From Leishmania donovani (taxonomy: Eukaryota; Euglenozoa; Kinetoplastea; Trypanosomatida; Trypanosomatidae), in assembly GCF_000227135.1 (NCBI RefSeq), contig NC_018255.1, forward strand, positions 1,021,034 through 1,069,592: a stretch of 48,559 nt of DNA, read 5' to 3'. Under the pieces are notes generated by a model that was not told the DNA's origin, made no database searches, and worked only from the letters and a program-made list of their open reading frames with translations. A program made the position numbers and the translations under genes. Positions 28,939 through 38,768 of this stretch are shown here, piece by piece (the first letter of the stretch is position 1; each line of letters opens with the position of its first letter).

Positions 28939-30585
28939 ATGCCCGCTGTGGTGCGCTCGCTTCTCCCGCACAGCATGCGCCAGATGTGCGTGCTGGTGAC
29001 CGTTACAGCGCTGCTGGCTGTTGCGCACCTGCCCACCCCCTCACGCGGCAGCGTGGAGTGGGTATTGCAGCAGGTGCAGGTGCTGCACCGCCACGGCTCG
29101 CGCTCGGCGGTGCCAACCCACAACACAACGGCCATCTGCGGCTCGACGCCGTGCGGGTTCCTGAACCCGGAGGGTGAGATGATGATGCGGAACGTGGGCA
29201 GCTTCCTGCGCACACGCTACAACACGGACGCGACCGTTGTGGATGAGCCGTTTCTGCCGTCATCGGACTACGATCTCACCCTTGTGGAGTCGCACTCCAC
29301 GGATGTGCAACGCACGCTGCAGAGTGCACATATGTTCCTTGCTGGGATGTTCCCGAACGAGAGCCGGCTGATCCCCGCCATCCACACTGTGCCAATATCT
29401 CAGGACACGATTCTATACACTTTCTCGCAGCCTTGGGTTGCGCTGTATATCACGTACGCAGGCGCCGCTCAGTCGGCGCGCATGAACCCCACGATTGACC
29501 GCTACTTTCCCGACTGGACGGAGCTCAGGGATCTCGGTGCGGCGGTGTGGAGTGAGGGCTACTGCTCCAACTTCACGACACGCCTGGGCTGTGTCCTTAT
29601 GGTGTATGATATCGCCACTGCGAAGCTCGCTGTGGGCGAGTTGCCAGCCGCTGTTGCCGCCCGGTACGACGACCTGCATGAGATTATCGCAGAGAGTTAC
29701 CGCGGGTTGTGGTACTACGACCCCAGCAACTCCTTCTCTGTGCAGCAGGGCGGGCGCGGGCAGCCGTTCCTGAAGCAGGTGGTGAGGAACATCGATGACT
29801 TTGTTGCTGGCCGCAACACATACAAGGTGATGCATTACAGCGGCCACGACATTTCTCTGGGGGCCGTGTGGGGCACACTGGGCGACAAAGGTGTGCACGC
29901 GATGCAGCCTCCCTACGCGCAGACGCTGGTGCTTGAGCTTGTGAAGAGCGCGAGCAGTGGCGAGCATGGCGTGCGTGTGCTGCGTGGGTGGCCTGGCCAG
30001 ACCCCTGAGACCGGGTTCACTTTCTCCTGGGACCCAACGTGGCAGCTGCAGTGCCAGCGCAGCAACGGGACGAACTACGCTGCGACGGACAACCTGTGCC
30101 CACTGGAGGACTTCCGGCGCTATGTTGCGTGGACGGTGGGAACAGACCCGCGCGGGATGTGTCTGCTGGACGAGGAGACGTCTGCTCTGCTGGACTGCCC
30201 GACGGCCGAGGAGGAGCAGACCGTTTCCGTGGCGCTGCCCGAGTCATGCTTGCTGTACCGCTCGGCGTGCCCCGCGTATGCGTGCGCGCCCGGCTACGTT
30301 CTATCCGCGCCGGGGTCGCAGTGCAAGTGCACGTCTGCTTCGTGCCTGGACTTGGGCAGCCACGGGAGCAATAACCTCGTGAATTTGACGGTGAAGATGT
30401 CCGGAGTCTCTGGAGGCGCTGTTGCCGGCATCTCCATCGCGACGTTCTGCGTAGGTGCACTTTTTGCCGTTGCGGTGTCGCTGATTGTGCTGGCGCTGAT
30501 GAGCCGCAGCGGTGGCTCTGCGCACCGCTTTGGGCTCCGCGATAAGTCCGTGGTACACGACGAGCCACTTCGTCCGGAGCTGTAG
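28939..30585 (+). CDS. Membrane-bound histidine acid phosphatase (MBAP type)
   Basis: 548 aa. Histidine-phosphatase superfamily, branch 2: hydrolyses phosphomonoesters at acid pH through a phospho-His intermediate. The catalytic motif is HRHGSRSAVP (R51, H52); the C-terminal acid/base motif is SGHD (H303, D304). The N-terminus has a signal peptide (MRQMCVLVTVTALLAVAHLPTPSRG; Met at 28939 or 28975). One transmembrane helix lies at about 495-521, followed by a cytosolic tail of about 27 residues rich in charge (SVVHDEPLRPEL). Several N-glycosylation sequons (NTT, NFT, NES, NGT, NLT) and a Cys-rich juxtamembrane region are present. The architecture matches the Leishmania membrane-bound acid phosphatases that cycle between endosomes/lysosome and the flagellar-pocket surface. 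The tail probably carries sorting information. The longer upstream frame is not used, given the splice site. Confidence 0.92.
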   Translation: MPAVVRSLLPHSMRQMCVLVTVTALLAVAHLPTPSRGSVEWVLQQVQVLHRHGSRSAVPTHNTTAICGSTPCGFLNPEGEMMMRNVGSFLRTRYNTDATVVDEPFLPSSDYDLTLVESHSTDVQRTLQSAHMFLAGMFPNESRLIPAIHTVPISQDTILYTFSQPWVALYITYAGAAQSARMNPTIDRYFPDWTELRDLGAAVWSEGYCSNFTTRLGCVLMVYDIATAKLAVGELPAAVAARYDDLHEIIAESYRGLWYYDPSNSFSVQQGGRGQPFLKQVVRNIDDFVAGRNTYKVMHYSGHDISLGAVWGTLGDKGVHAMQPPYAQTLVLELVKSASSGEHGVRVLRGWPGQTPETGFTFSWDPTWQLQCQRSNGTNYAATDNLCPLEDFRRYVAWTVGTDPRGMCLLDEETSALLDCPTAEEEQTVSVALPESCLLYRSACPAYACAPGYVLSAPGSQCKCTSASCLDLGSHGSNNLVNLTVKMSGVSGGAVAGISIATFCVGALFAVAVSLIVLALMSRSGGSAHRFGLRDKSVVHDEPLRPEL

Positions 30586-32033
30586 GCTCGTCATGGCTCG
30601 CGCATGTGCACCGGCACAGCCGGCGGCGGCCTGCGTGACGCTGCGTCCACAGCGGATGACCTCCCCTCGCCCCCTCCCTCCCTTCCTCCTCCCCCCCCTC
30701 CCCCTCCTATTCCTTCCTGCCTGTGAGCGTTTGCCCAACATAATGCGCCTTTCTTTTCGTTGACTCATTCGTCCCGTGTGTGCGTGGCGGTGCGTGGGGT
30801 GACGATGATGGTGTGCGGGACTTTAGTGTGTGCGTGCACGTCTGTGCACACGCTGCGCACCGTCACCGCTACTACCCTGTTGCGTATCGTCACTCCGCTG
30901 CGGCCGCGGGCGCGCCGTAAAATAACTCTGTGGCGGGTGCGCGTGAGGGCACGCAAGTGCGCACCCTTCCCTTTCGCTCCCCGGCCCCCTAATACTAAGC
31001 CCCCTCCCGTCTCTGTGAAGCCGTGTGCAGGTACGTGCGTCGTGCGTTCTACGTTGCGTGCGTGGGTACCTGTTGGCAGGGTATGCAGGTCGCCTACTGC
31101 CCTCTGTGCGCGAATGCGAGCAGGGACAGACAATGACGCATGGCGCACGCCTTGGCACACACGAGGGGTGTGAGTGACCTGTGGGAGACGGAGTAGCATC
31201 CGTAGCGCGGAAGCGTGGCACAGGGGAGGCGGGCGCGATGCCTCCCCCCACCCCCTGTGCGCTGCTTCTCATGCTCTCGGTCTCTGGCTCGCTCGCCGTT
31301 GCCCCCTCTGTGCCGTATCCGCTGACCTATTCCTTCCCTGTCCCCCCTCCCCCTGGTTGCTTGTCAGTTGTGTATTCCATCTCTCACTGCGCTCGCGTGC
31401 ACTGTGGCCTTTTCGCCTATCTTTTTGTTTCACATTGACTTGAGAGGACTCAGAGAGAGAAGTGGGAGGACGCGGCGCAGCTGCCTGTTGCAGCCCCCGC
31501 CTTGTGGTCTGGGAATCGAGTCCGTGCGGCCAACGTGCTTGCTGCAGCAGGCGTTTGCGGCCCTCCCTTCATTCCATCACCGCTTCATGTCCGCCCGCCT
31601 CCCATCTCTGACCTTTCCTCCCGCTTTCTATTAGCCCCTGCACGTGCGCCATAGCCTCTCCGTGCGTTGCGGCTCATCTTTTTTTTTTCTTCGCCCTTTT
31701 TCTTATGCTCTCTTTTATGGTCCCTTTCTGTCGTGCTTTTCTTCCCTTGTGCGCTGCATTGCCCTCCCCGAACGCTGTGGAGAAGGTGCGGATGGGGAGG
31801 CGTGTTGCAGCTCCGTCGCATCCCGTGATGGATCGCCAGACAGGCGTGTGTGTGCTTTTCTCACCCCCTCTGTCTCTGTGTGTGTGTGTGCCGAACTCGT
31901 TCACCGTGTGGAGTCTGCAAGCGCCTCAGCGGTGCTAAAATCACCACGGTAGGAGCGGGGGAGAGAGAGCGGCACCCGTGCCGAAGTATCGCGATGTATT
32001 GAGCGCACGCATACACACGCATCTCCCTACATG

Positions 32034-32049
32034 TATATATATATATATT
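32034..32049. repeat. (TA)8 tract
   Basis: Alternating TA run in an otherwise GC-rich intergenic stretch upstream of MsrB. Confidence 0.9.
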
Positions 32050-32725
32050 GGTGTGCGTGTGTGTGCTGTTTTCAAACGCGGATCTCGCTCAGAGAGCGCA
32101 CGCACGTTGTTTCCGTTCTCTGTACGGCCTTGTCACCGGCTACTGCGTGTTGTTCCGTCAGCGCGATGTCTCGTGGCGTCTCTTTTCTGCGTGAAGGGAT
32201 GGAAAGGTAAAAAATGCTTCTCCTCCTCCTCTGGCTGCGTGGCTGTGCGTGCGTGCGTGCCTTGCGTCTCGAGCAGCTGACACCATCGCGACGCGCAAGC
32301 ATGGGGGCCGATCGCACTGCTTGGCGGCCGTGGCAATGCACGATGGAGGGATGTGCTCAGCTGATAACGTGCAGCTCCACTGTGAGGACGTACGTTGGGT
32401 ATTAGGGTCAGCCAGCGGACAGCTGGCCGCGCACGTACAAGTTCACCATTGGCTCTGTCAGGGATAGATGAGCCACCTGTACATCTGCCGTATGGGTGTG
32501 CCTGCGTGACTTGCTGTGGGCTCTCTGTGCGTGCTTGTGACGTGGCATGGCCAACTGCCTCTTCGTTGCTCTCCCTTTCCTCCATCTTACTCCCCCTTCC
32601 TGCGGTGCTCCTCAGCTCTTGCCTTCTCTCGCTCTCTGCTTCCTCCCATCTCAACCGCCCATCTCCTACCTTGCCGCGCACACTTGCAAGTTCTGTTCGG
32701 GCATTCATCCACTTCGGCAAAGGCG

Positions 32726-32752
32726 ATTCTCTCGCTCTCTTCCCTGCGACAG
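32726..32752 (+). promoter_or_regulatory. Predicted upstream SL trans-splice acceptor for MsrB (long form)
   Basis: A pyrimidine tract ends at GCGACAG (AG at 32751-32752), 157 nt before the ATG at 32910. Use of this site, or of ACACAG at about 32802, would keep the N-terminal extension of MsrB. Confidence 0.45.
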
Positions 32753-32886
32753 CGGTCACTTTCTTTTCGACGGTGCGTTGCCATCATTGCCTCATCACAC
32801 AGACACAAGCACACCGACACGGAACCCGATCAGTCGCGTCGGCTTCGCCCATCGGCGCGCATCATTCTGCGTTGTTGGCCGCACGA

Positions 32887-32917
32887 CCCCTCTTCCCTCT
32901 CCCCGTTATATGCCAAG
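32887..32917 (+). promoter_or_regulatory. Predicted internal trans-splice signal overlapping the first ATG of MsrB
   Basis: A pyrimidine tract (32887-32905) lies directly before the ATG at 32910. The first AG after it, at 32916-32917, is inside the third codon. Splicing here would delete the first ATG and leave Met-90 (33177) as the first in-frame start. Confidence 0.4.
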
Positions 32918-33617
32918 CCGCTCATTTTGGCACGCAACCTCTCTATTCTCTTCGCGCTGCGCGTTCACTACTGTGCCCGTGACGGTGGCAGGATCCCTGC
33001 GATCGAGCGTCTCGTCGGTTTTTCGGACACCCGACAAGTGCGCGTTCGTGCGCCGCCCCCGCTTAGTGTTTGTGGGCGCGACTACCTCGTCTTCCTTTAG
33101 CGTGTCCAACTGCGCTGACGCCGTCGGCGCCGTCGCCGCCGGTGTTTTGTATCAACGTCGGCAATTTCGCTTAGGCATGACCACGCCACTGACGAACTGC
33201 GCTGGGCCGCAGGAGAAAGATGGGTCAAAGGATATGAGCGATGAAGAGTGGAGGCGTATCCTCACAGCACAGGAGTACCATATTCTGCGTGAGAAGGGCA
33301 CTGACCCCGTCGGTGGGAAGTACGACGACGTCTTCGACGAGGGGGAGTACGTGTGCGCCGGGTGCAAGACGCCGCTTTACCTGTCCTCCATGAAATTCGC
33401 CTGCGGCTGTGGCTGGCCCGGGTTTTACGACTGCATCCCAAAGCGGGTGCGCGAGCAGCCGGACAAGGACGGCCGCCGTGTCGAGATTGTCTGCAACGCG
33501 TGCAACAGCCACCTCGGGCACGTCTTCCGTAAGGAGGGCTTCCGAAACCCACCACCGAACGAGCGGCACTGCGTGAACAGCACCTCCATCATACTGCGAC
33601 CCACGCAGCAGCCGTAA
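32910..33617 (+). CDS. MSRB: Methionine-R-sulfoxide reductase B, probably with mitochondrial presequence
   Basis: 235 aa from ATG 32910, or 146 aa from ATG 33177. Reduces methionine-R-sulfoxide in proteins, with reducing power from the trypanothione/tryparedoxin system. The SelR domain spans about residues 112-230: zinc-binding CxxC pairs C149/C152 and C195/C198, the GCGWPGFYD loop, and the catalytic Cys221 in RHCVNSTS (Cys, not selenocysteine). C165 and C167 are candidate resolving residues. The first 85 residues (MPSRSFWHATSLFSSRC...) are rich in Ser/Arg/Phe and poor in acidic residues, as in a mitochondrial targeting sequence. The family core begins only after Met-90. Trypanosomatid MSRB is known to be mitochondrial in T. 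brucei, which fits the longer form. The frame stays open further upstream but is UTR-like there. Which start is used is discussed in the findings. Confidence 0.93.
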   Translation: MPSRSFWHATSLFSSRCAFTTVPVTVAGSLRSSVSSVFRTPDKCAFVRRPRLVFVGATTSSSFSVSNCADAVGAVAAGVLYQRRQFRLGMTTPLTNCAGPQEKDGSKDMSDEEWRRILTAQEYHILREKGTDPVGGKYDDVFDEGEYVCAGCKTPLYLSSMKFACGCGWPGFYDCIPKRVREQPDKDGRRVEIVCNACNSHLGHVFRKEGFRNPPPNERHCVNSTSIILRPTQQP

Positions 33618-33700
33618 GCCCGCCAAACACGTGTGGGCGAGTCGTTGCTCCTCCCCACACCCTCCTCCCTCCCCCCTCTCTATCGTGTGTCTGCCCATGT

Positions 33701-33771
33701 TGTCTGTCATCACACGTCACACACATACACGTTGTATGCTTGCGTATGTGTGTGACGTGTGATGACAGACA
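33701..33771. repeat. Perfect 28-bp inverted repeat (hairpin), 15-nt loop
   Basis: Arm 33701-33728 (TGTCTGTCATCACACGTCAC...) is exactly complementary to arm 33744-33771. The loop is 33729-33743. It lies 84 nt after the MsrB stop codon, so it is probably in the MsrB 3' UTR and would form a very stable RNA hairpin. Confidence 0.9.
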
Positions 33772-34853
33772 CTGGCGGCACCCCCATAGCTCTTCGAACA
33801 ACAAATACACAAACCCGCAATCTCTGCTTCTTATTGTTGCAGCGCTGCTGAGTTGTTTGCGGACACACTCCACACGACGCGGGCAGTGCTGGCTTCTTTC
33901 TCCTTTTCTTCGCTCGTTATGTAGTGTGGATCCCGTGTGCTGAAGGTCGTATGGGTGTCGAACCCATGACGCCGGAGGGGAGAGGGCGGCGGGGGCGATG
34001 GTGCAGAAACGCAAGTGAACGACGTAACTTAGGAGGCGGCATCATGGCAGCCGCAAAACATGCATACGCCGCATGATGCAGCTCTTGATTTTTGTCTTCA
34101 CTTCCCCTCCCTCCGCCCTCCTCCGCCCTGGCCCTTGTCCTCGACCCTCACCCCCTCCTCCGTTCGGTGTATGCGTGAGCGCATCTGTGTTTCTGCGCTC
34201 CACTACCATTTTGCCTTTCCTATTTCTCTGTAGACGCTGCCCTTCTCTGCATCTCTATACACATCTGTAGGCATGGCTGTGTGCGACGGGCGGCGCGGCG
34301 TGGCGCTACACAACACACTTAAACGCATAACATCATACCCTCCTCCTCTCTTCACATATAAGACACAAGCGTATGCTCTCCCCTGCGTAACACCGTGCTC
34401 TCTACCGCCCGCTTAAGGGAGCTCCATCCAGCACGAAGGCGCGCCGTCGACGCACACAGGTTTGTATAGTGCGCAGTATGGAAGCGACGCCCTCCTCCAC
34501 GTCTCTGCTCTCCCCGACGTGTGAAGCGCTACTCGGTGGGCCATCAAATGGCGGTGGAAAGCGGGATGGAAAAGACGCCCGATGCTCTTCCCCCCCCCCC
34601 CCCCATCCCAGTCTCGGCCACCCCCTCTTCCGCCCTCGCTGCTCATTGCCATGTCTCCCTCCCTCTCTCCCTCACACGCACACGGGGGGGGCATCGCCGC
34701 ACATTTGCCTTCACTGTTGTTGCTTCTCCTTTTCTCGTATGTTGTTGGCCATTGTATAGTCGTGCATGTGTGTGAGAGAGAGATACCCAGATAAGTAGAG
34801 ACGACGACAGTACGTGCGTGTCTGCATGCAAGCCACCTGCGTCGTCGTCGCCG

Positions 34854-34891
34854 CCGCCTCCCTCCCTCCTTCCCTTCCGTGCTTTTATCAG
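34854..34891 (+). promoter_or_regulatory. Predicted SL trans-splice acceptor for the PP4-like gene
   Basis: A pyrimidine tract (about 34854-34886) ends in TTTTATCAG, with AG at 34890-34891, giving a 5' UTR of about 155 nt. A second tract with AG at 35038-35039 would leave only 7 nt. Confidence 0.5.
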
Positions 34892-35046
34892 TCGAACACA
34901 CGCAGACACCTCTATATTCACATCAAAACGCCCTGGGGTTCAAAGGGCAAGAAGGCTGCCCGACGAGTTGCACGTGCGATACACCCCCTCACCCACGCAA
35001 GAGCGTACACCTCTTCCCTTCCCCTGCCCCGTGTTGAAGGTGAACC

Positions 35047-35970
35047 ATGTCGAGCGATTTGAATCAGCAACTGGAGGCGATGTACGAGGGGAAGCTGCTC
35101 ACGGAGGAGCAGGTGGTACAGCTGTGTAGTCGTTGCAAGGACCTCATGTTGGAGGAGGGCAACATAGAGACCATCTACGCCCCCGTCACGCTCTGCGGTG
35201 ACATTCATGGCCAGTTCTACGACTTGTTGGAGCTCTTCAGCAAGGGCGGGCGAGTGCCGGAGACGTCGTATGTTTTCATGGGCGACTACGTCGACCGTGG
35301 CTACCACAGTGTGGAGACGCTGCTCCTGCTGCTGCTGCTGAAGGCGCGCTACCCCGATCGCATAACACTGTTGCGTGGTAATCACGAGTCGCGCCAGATC
35401 ACGCAGGTGTATGGCTTCTACGACGAGTGCTACCGCAAGTACGGCTGCGCGAACGTGTGGCGGCTGTGCACGGAGCTGTTTGACTACATGCCACTCGGCG
35501 CAGTAGTGGAGGAGGACATCTTCTGTGTGCACGGCGGCCTCAGTCCGCAGATTGGCACGCTCGATGAAGTGCGTGTGCTGGACCGCAAGCAGGAGGTACC
35601 ACACGAGGGCCCCATGAGCGACTTGCTTTGGTCAGACCCAGAGGACATAGAGGGGTGGAGCGTAAGCCAGCGCGGCGCGGGTTTTGTCTTTGGTGGCGAT
35701 GTCGCCAAGAACTTCAATCACCGAAACGGTCTCAGTCTCATTGCACGTGCGCACCAGCTGGTGCTGGAGGGGTACAAGTCGATGTTTGATAGCAACTGCT
35801 GCACGGTGTGGTCAGCCCCAAACTACTGCTACCGGTGTGGTAATGTCGCCTCTATCCTCGAGGTGGGCGAGCACTCCAAGACGGATCGAAACGTCGTGTA
35901 TTTCACCGCAGCCACCGCTGATGTGCGCGGCCATCTCGCGAAGCAGCCCCCACCCGAGTACTTCCTGTGA
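35047..35970 (+). CDS. Ser/Thr protein phosphatase catalytic subunit, PP4-like (PP2A family)
   Basis: 307 aa, the length of PP4c. A metallophosphatase that dephosphorylates phospho-Ser/Thr, normally in complex with regulatory subunits. All active-site motifs are intact: GDIHG (51-55), GDYVDRG (79-85) and RGNHE (110-114), then the HGGLSP and RAHQLV motifs and SAPNYCYRCGN. The C-terminus EYFL matches the (D/E/P)YFL tail of PP2A, PP4 and PP6, whose Leu carboxyl is methylated. Choices such as VWSAPNYCYRCGNVASIL and FNHRNGLSLIARAHQLV favour PP4 over PP2A (IFSAPNYCYRCGNQAAI) and PP6. A run of seven Leu (TLLLLLLLK, after residue 90) replaces the usual TFLLLLALK. Location is nuclear or cytosolic by analogy. 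The exact subfamily is an inference from motif comparison, not a tree. Confidence 0.93.
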   Translation: MSSDLNQQLEAMYEGKLLTEEQVVQLCSRCKDLMLEEGNIETIYAPVTLCGDIHGQFYDLLELFSKGGRVPETSYVFMGDYVDRGYHSVETLLLLLLLKARYPDRITLLRGNHESRQITQVYGFYDECYRKYGCANVWRLCTELFDYMPLGAVVEEDIFCVHGGLSPQIGTLDEVRVLDRKQEVPHEGPMSDLLWSDPEDIEGWSVSQRGAGFVFGGDVAKNFNHRNGLSLIARAHQLVLEGYKSMFDSNCCTVWSAPNYCYRCGNVASILEVGEHSKTDRNVVYFTAATADVRGHLAKQPPPEYFL

Positions 35971-36936
35971 TTGGGCACGAAAGACGATGGGGTGTTAGTC
36001 AAGGTGCTTGAGAGGTCGCTGGCGTCGGGCGAACGCGCTGGCGTGCGTGTCTGTATAACGTGTGTGGTAACTTGTCGGCTTGTTCACCACTTGGTAGTGG
36101 TGGTGCGAGCCTCCGCGATGCTGTCGCATGCCCTCTCTTTGCCTTGCGTGCGTCCGGCTCTCTCTCCTTCCCTGTTACTGATCCACATTCCCCATCCTTC
36201 CCCCCTCCGTTCGTTCCACCGCCGCCGCAGCAGCCGCGGCGGCGCGTCCTGTGAAGGTGCGCATACGACGACCTCGTAGTGCGTACTTGCCAGCGTCGGG
36301 TTCGCTCGGGTCTCCAACTGGGGCGGTACACGCTTGCAAAGGGAAAGAGAAGGCGCGTGCTTCACTGATGAGGCCGTCTCCGCCATGCCTACGCCTGAGT
36401 ATGCGTGCGCGCTCGAGTGCACGCGCGCTCCACTTCTCTCTTGCCCAATTTTTGGCGCTGTGTATTGCAGCGCCTGTGGACGGGCGCTGCAGGGCTGTAT
36501 CCGTACACTTCTCTGAAGCCCCGCTTTCTCTCTGTTCTCGCCCTGTACTCGCCGTCGCACACATACCGCCCCCCTCGCTCCCCCATGCGCGTGTGACGCC
36601 GGACCACATAGATGCTCGGGCACGCACACCCACGGATAAAGCAGTGACACCCGTGATCCCACTTCACAGGGACGTTTCTTTCCCTCCTCTCCTCCTCACA
36701 GACCTACGGAGACCCGCCGTCTTTCCTCCGCCCTTCTCGGGCACCAGGACGAGCGCACGTTTCTATTCACGCACACTCGACCTCCTCGCCTCTCTTTCTG
36801 TTCTCCCTTTCGCACGCCTTAGCCACTCCTCACACGTACACATGCACGCGCGCACTGCCGCAGTACCAACAGTACCACCGACGCCCCTCTAATCTTTCCG
36901 GTGCTTCGAATTTCGCTATAGGGAGGGTCTGTCAAC
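35971..36936 (+). other. Intergenic/UTR region
   Basis: No gene supported. It is pyrimidine-rich at 36150-36215 and 36675-36830. The sequence CTCTAATCTTTCC (36885-36897) followed by CTATAG (AG at 36920-36921) is a possible acceptor 16 nt before the COX15 start. Confidence 0.5.
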
Positions 36937-38184
36937 ATGCGACGCTTCACTGCCCGCTACGCCGTCAGCGCCGCGGCATTCACCTCGGCTCGTCGGTTGC
37001 CATTGCGGTTCGGCATGTACTGGGCACAGCGGTGCCCCTCGCGCTTCGCTGCAACCAAGTTCCATCTCTCCGCTGCGGACGAGACGGTCGCTGCCGCCAA
37101 GCCCTGGGTAGCACCACCGCATAACCGGTCCGTTGCCCACTGGCTGTACATCAGCGCCGCATGCGTGGGTGCCGTTGTCTGGTTGGGCGGGGTGACGCGC
37201 CTGACGGAGAGTGGGCTGTCCTTGGTGGAGTGGAAGCCGATTAGCGGCGTGCGCCCGCCGCTGACGGACGAGGAGTGGGACAAGGAGTTCCGCCACTACC
37301 AAGAGTTTCCCGAGTTCAAGCAGAAGCCGAACATGACGCTGAAGGAGTTTCAGTTCATTTTCTTCTGGGAGTGGGCACACCGCGTGCTCGCGCGCAGCCT
37401 CGGCCTCGTCTTTGGCGGCCCGCTGCTCTACTACGCCGGCCGCGGCTACTTCAAGGGCAACGGCAAGTTCCTGGCTGGCCTCGTCGGCATCATGGGCCTG
37501 GGTGCTGCCCAGGGGCTCATGGGGTGGTACATGGTCACAAGCGGGCTGGACAACAAGCTGCTCGAGGAGCGCAGGAAGGCGACCGTGTCCGCCTACCGCC
37601 TCGCCGCCCACCTCATTCTCGCCTTCACCATCTATTCCTTCATGCTGCGCATGGGCTACGGGCTGAAGCTACCGGCCATGGCACCCTTCCCTCGCATGGC
37701 CAAGGTGCAGCTGTGGCTGCGGATGTCCTTTGCCATGATGTTTGTGACGGCCATCTCAGGCGCCTTTGTGGCTGGACTCGATGCGGGGCTCCTGTACAAC
37801 GACGATTTTCCCTGGATGGCTGGCGGCGTCTTCCCGCCGGCTGACCATCTCTTTGCCCTTGAGCCGACGTGGCGCAACTTCTTTGAGAACCACTCGATGG
37901 TGCAGACGACCCACCGCGTCATGGCCGGCGTGACCTTTCTGACGATCACGGGACTGAACGTGGCTGCGTCGCGGCGGCGCGGCTTCATTCCGCCGCCTGT
38001 CTTCCGCAACCTCATGCTTGTGAACACGGCTCTGCTGTTCCAGGTCAGTCTTGGCATGTGGACGGTGATGTCGACGGTGTACGTCCCCGTCGCCGTGTCT
38101 CACCAGATGGGTGCGCTGGTACTTCTCACCACTCTGATTCGCTTGTGTGCAGTGGTGGGCAGTCGTGGCGTCGTGCTCGCCTAG
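36937..38184 (+). CDS. COX15: Heme A synthase COX15
   Basis: 415 aa. Mitochondrial inner-membrane enzyme that oxidises the C8 methyl of heme O to the formyl group of heme A, required for cytochrome c oxidase. The N-terminus (MRRFTARYAVSAAAFTSARRLPLRFGMYWAQRC) is a clear mitochondrial presequence. The body has eight hydrophobic helices. The signature after the first one, GGVTRLTESGLSLVEWKPISG, is diagnostic. Candidate heme-ligand histidines are H148 (WAHR), H225 (AAHL), H326 (TTHR) and H389 (SHQM), one in each of the expected helices. The first ATG after a possible splice site is used. Trypanosomatids import or salvage heme precursors, yet still need heme A for complex IV, so an intact COX15 is expected. 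No defects seen. Confidence 0.96.
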   Translation: MRRFTARYAVSAAAFTSARRLPLRFGMYWAQRCPSRFAATKFHLSAADETVAAAKPWVAPPHNRSVAHWLYISAACVGAVVWLGGVTRLTESGLSLVEWKPISGVRPPLTDEEWDKEFRHYQEFPEFKQKPNMTLKEFQFIFFWEWAHRVLARSLGLVFGGPLLYYAGRGYFKGNGKFLAGLVGIMGLGAAQGLMGWYMVTSGLDNKLLEERRKATVSAYRLAAHLILAFTIYSFMLRMGYGLKLPAMAPFPRMAKVQLWLRMSFAMMFVTAISGAFVAGLDAGLLYNDDFPWMAGGVFPPADHLFALEPTWRNFFENHSMVQTTHRVMAGVTFLTITGLNVAASRRRGFIPPPVFRNLMLVNTALLFQVSLGMWTVMSTVYVPVAVSHQMGALVLLTTLIRLCAVVGSRGVVLA

Positions 38185-38768
38185 ACAACCGCGTGCGTGT
38201 GCGTGTGTGCGTCTGGGCACAGAGCTTCTGCAGGGGTTGGGTGGGTGGGGGCGGCCAGGATGTGTGCCCCCATCGCTCTCGAACATAGACGAGGGGGCGG
38301 GGAAGGGTGGGGAAGCGCCGTTGTCGTGTCATATACTGTCCAATAAAGCAGTCATGAATACAAAAAGAATGGACAGCGCTGGGGGAGCCTGCGTGCCTTC
38401 TCCAGCGACCGCCAACCACGACCGGGTGTCGTGGACACTCGACGTTGCCTCTCCGCTTTACCCCTTCACGGTGTACGCCGGCGTCTGGAGAGGCAGCGCC
38501 GCCGGGGTCGACCGCCAGGTTTTCTGCTGCACAATGTCCACCGCATCAGCGGAAGAGCCTACCTCACCACCAATGTCTCAACACACGCTTGCAGGCACCG
38601 CCTGGCCTTTCTCCTTCCCTTTCCCTTCTTTGTGTTGCTTGTGGAAGGTTAGTGTGGCACGCAACAGCATCGCACATCGAAGCGCGAGCAGCAGTTCTAC
38701 TGTACACTGCCCACACCCACGCATACACGCGGTCTCTCTCTTCCTCTGCCCATCCCACACGAGGGCGA
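38185..38768 (+). other. Intergenic/UTR region
   Basis: No gene supported. The frame of the next gene stays open upstream to 38445, but a splice signal at 38605-38647 lies inside that extension. Confidence 0.55.
38605..38647 (+). promoter_or_regulatory. Predicted SL trans-splice acceptor for the EGF-like membrane protein
   Basis: A pyrimidine tract (about 38605-38630) is followed by a first AG at 38646-38647, giving a 5' UTR of about 120 nt and supporting the start at 38769. Confidence 0.5.

Larger units (their letters stand above)
30586..32909 (+). other. Longest gene-free stretch (about 2.3 kb), UTR-type
   Basis: No gene supported. It contains C-rich runs (30661-30712), GT-rich stretches, a T run near 31679-31691, a (TA)n tract at 32034-32049, and a pyrimidine-rich segment 32560-32650. 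Part of it (about 32070-32470) has a mixed composition unlike the simple repeats around it and could be a degenerate retroposon, but I could not match it to a known element. Confidence 0.55.
33618..35046 (+). other. Intergenic/UTR region between MsrB and the PP4-like gene
   Basis: No gene supported. It contains the inverted repeat annotated separately, a tRNA T-arm-like palindrome near 33945-33966, a poly-C run at about 34590-34603 and TC-rich tracts. Confidence 0.6.

Noticed and set aside
32070..32470. Possible degenerate SIDER-type retroposon in the long gap before MsrB
   Set aside because: The complex composition and position in a 3' UTR fit, but I cannot match the signature sequence from memory. 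A search with SIDER1/SIDER2 profiles would decide it.
33945..34024. tRNA-like T arm on the minus strand (GGGTTCGACACCC) with a 5-bp possible acceptor pairing to 34019-34023
   Set aside because: The T arm and B-box match is good, but there is no A box, D arm or anticodon stem in between, and the span is too pyrimidine-rich. At best a decayed tRNA or chance palindrome; a tRNAscan-SE run would settle it.
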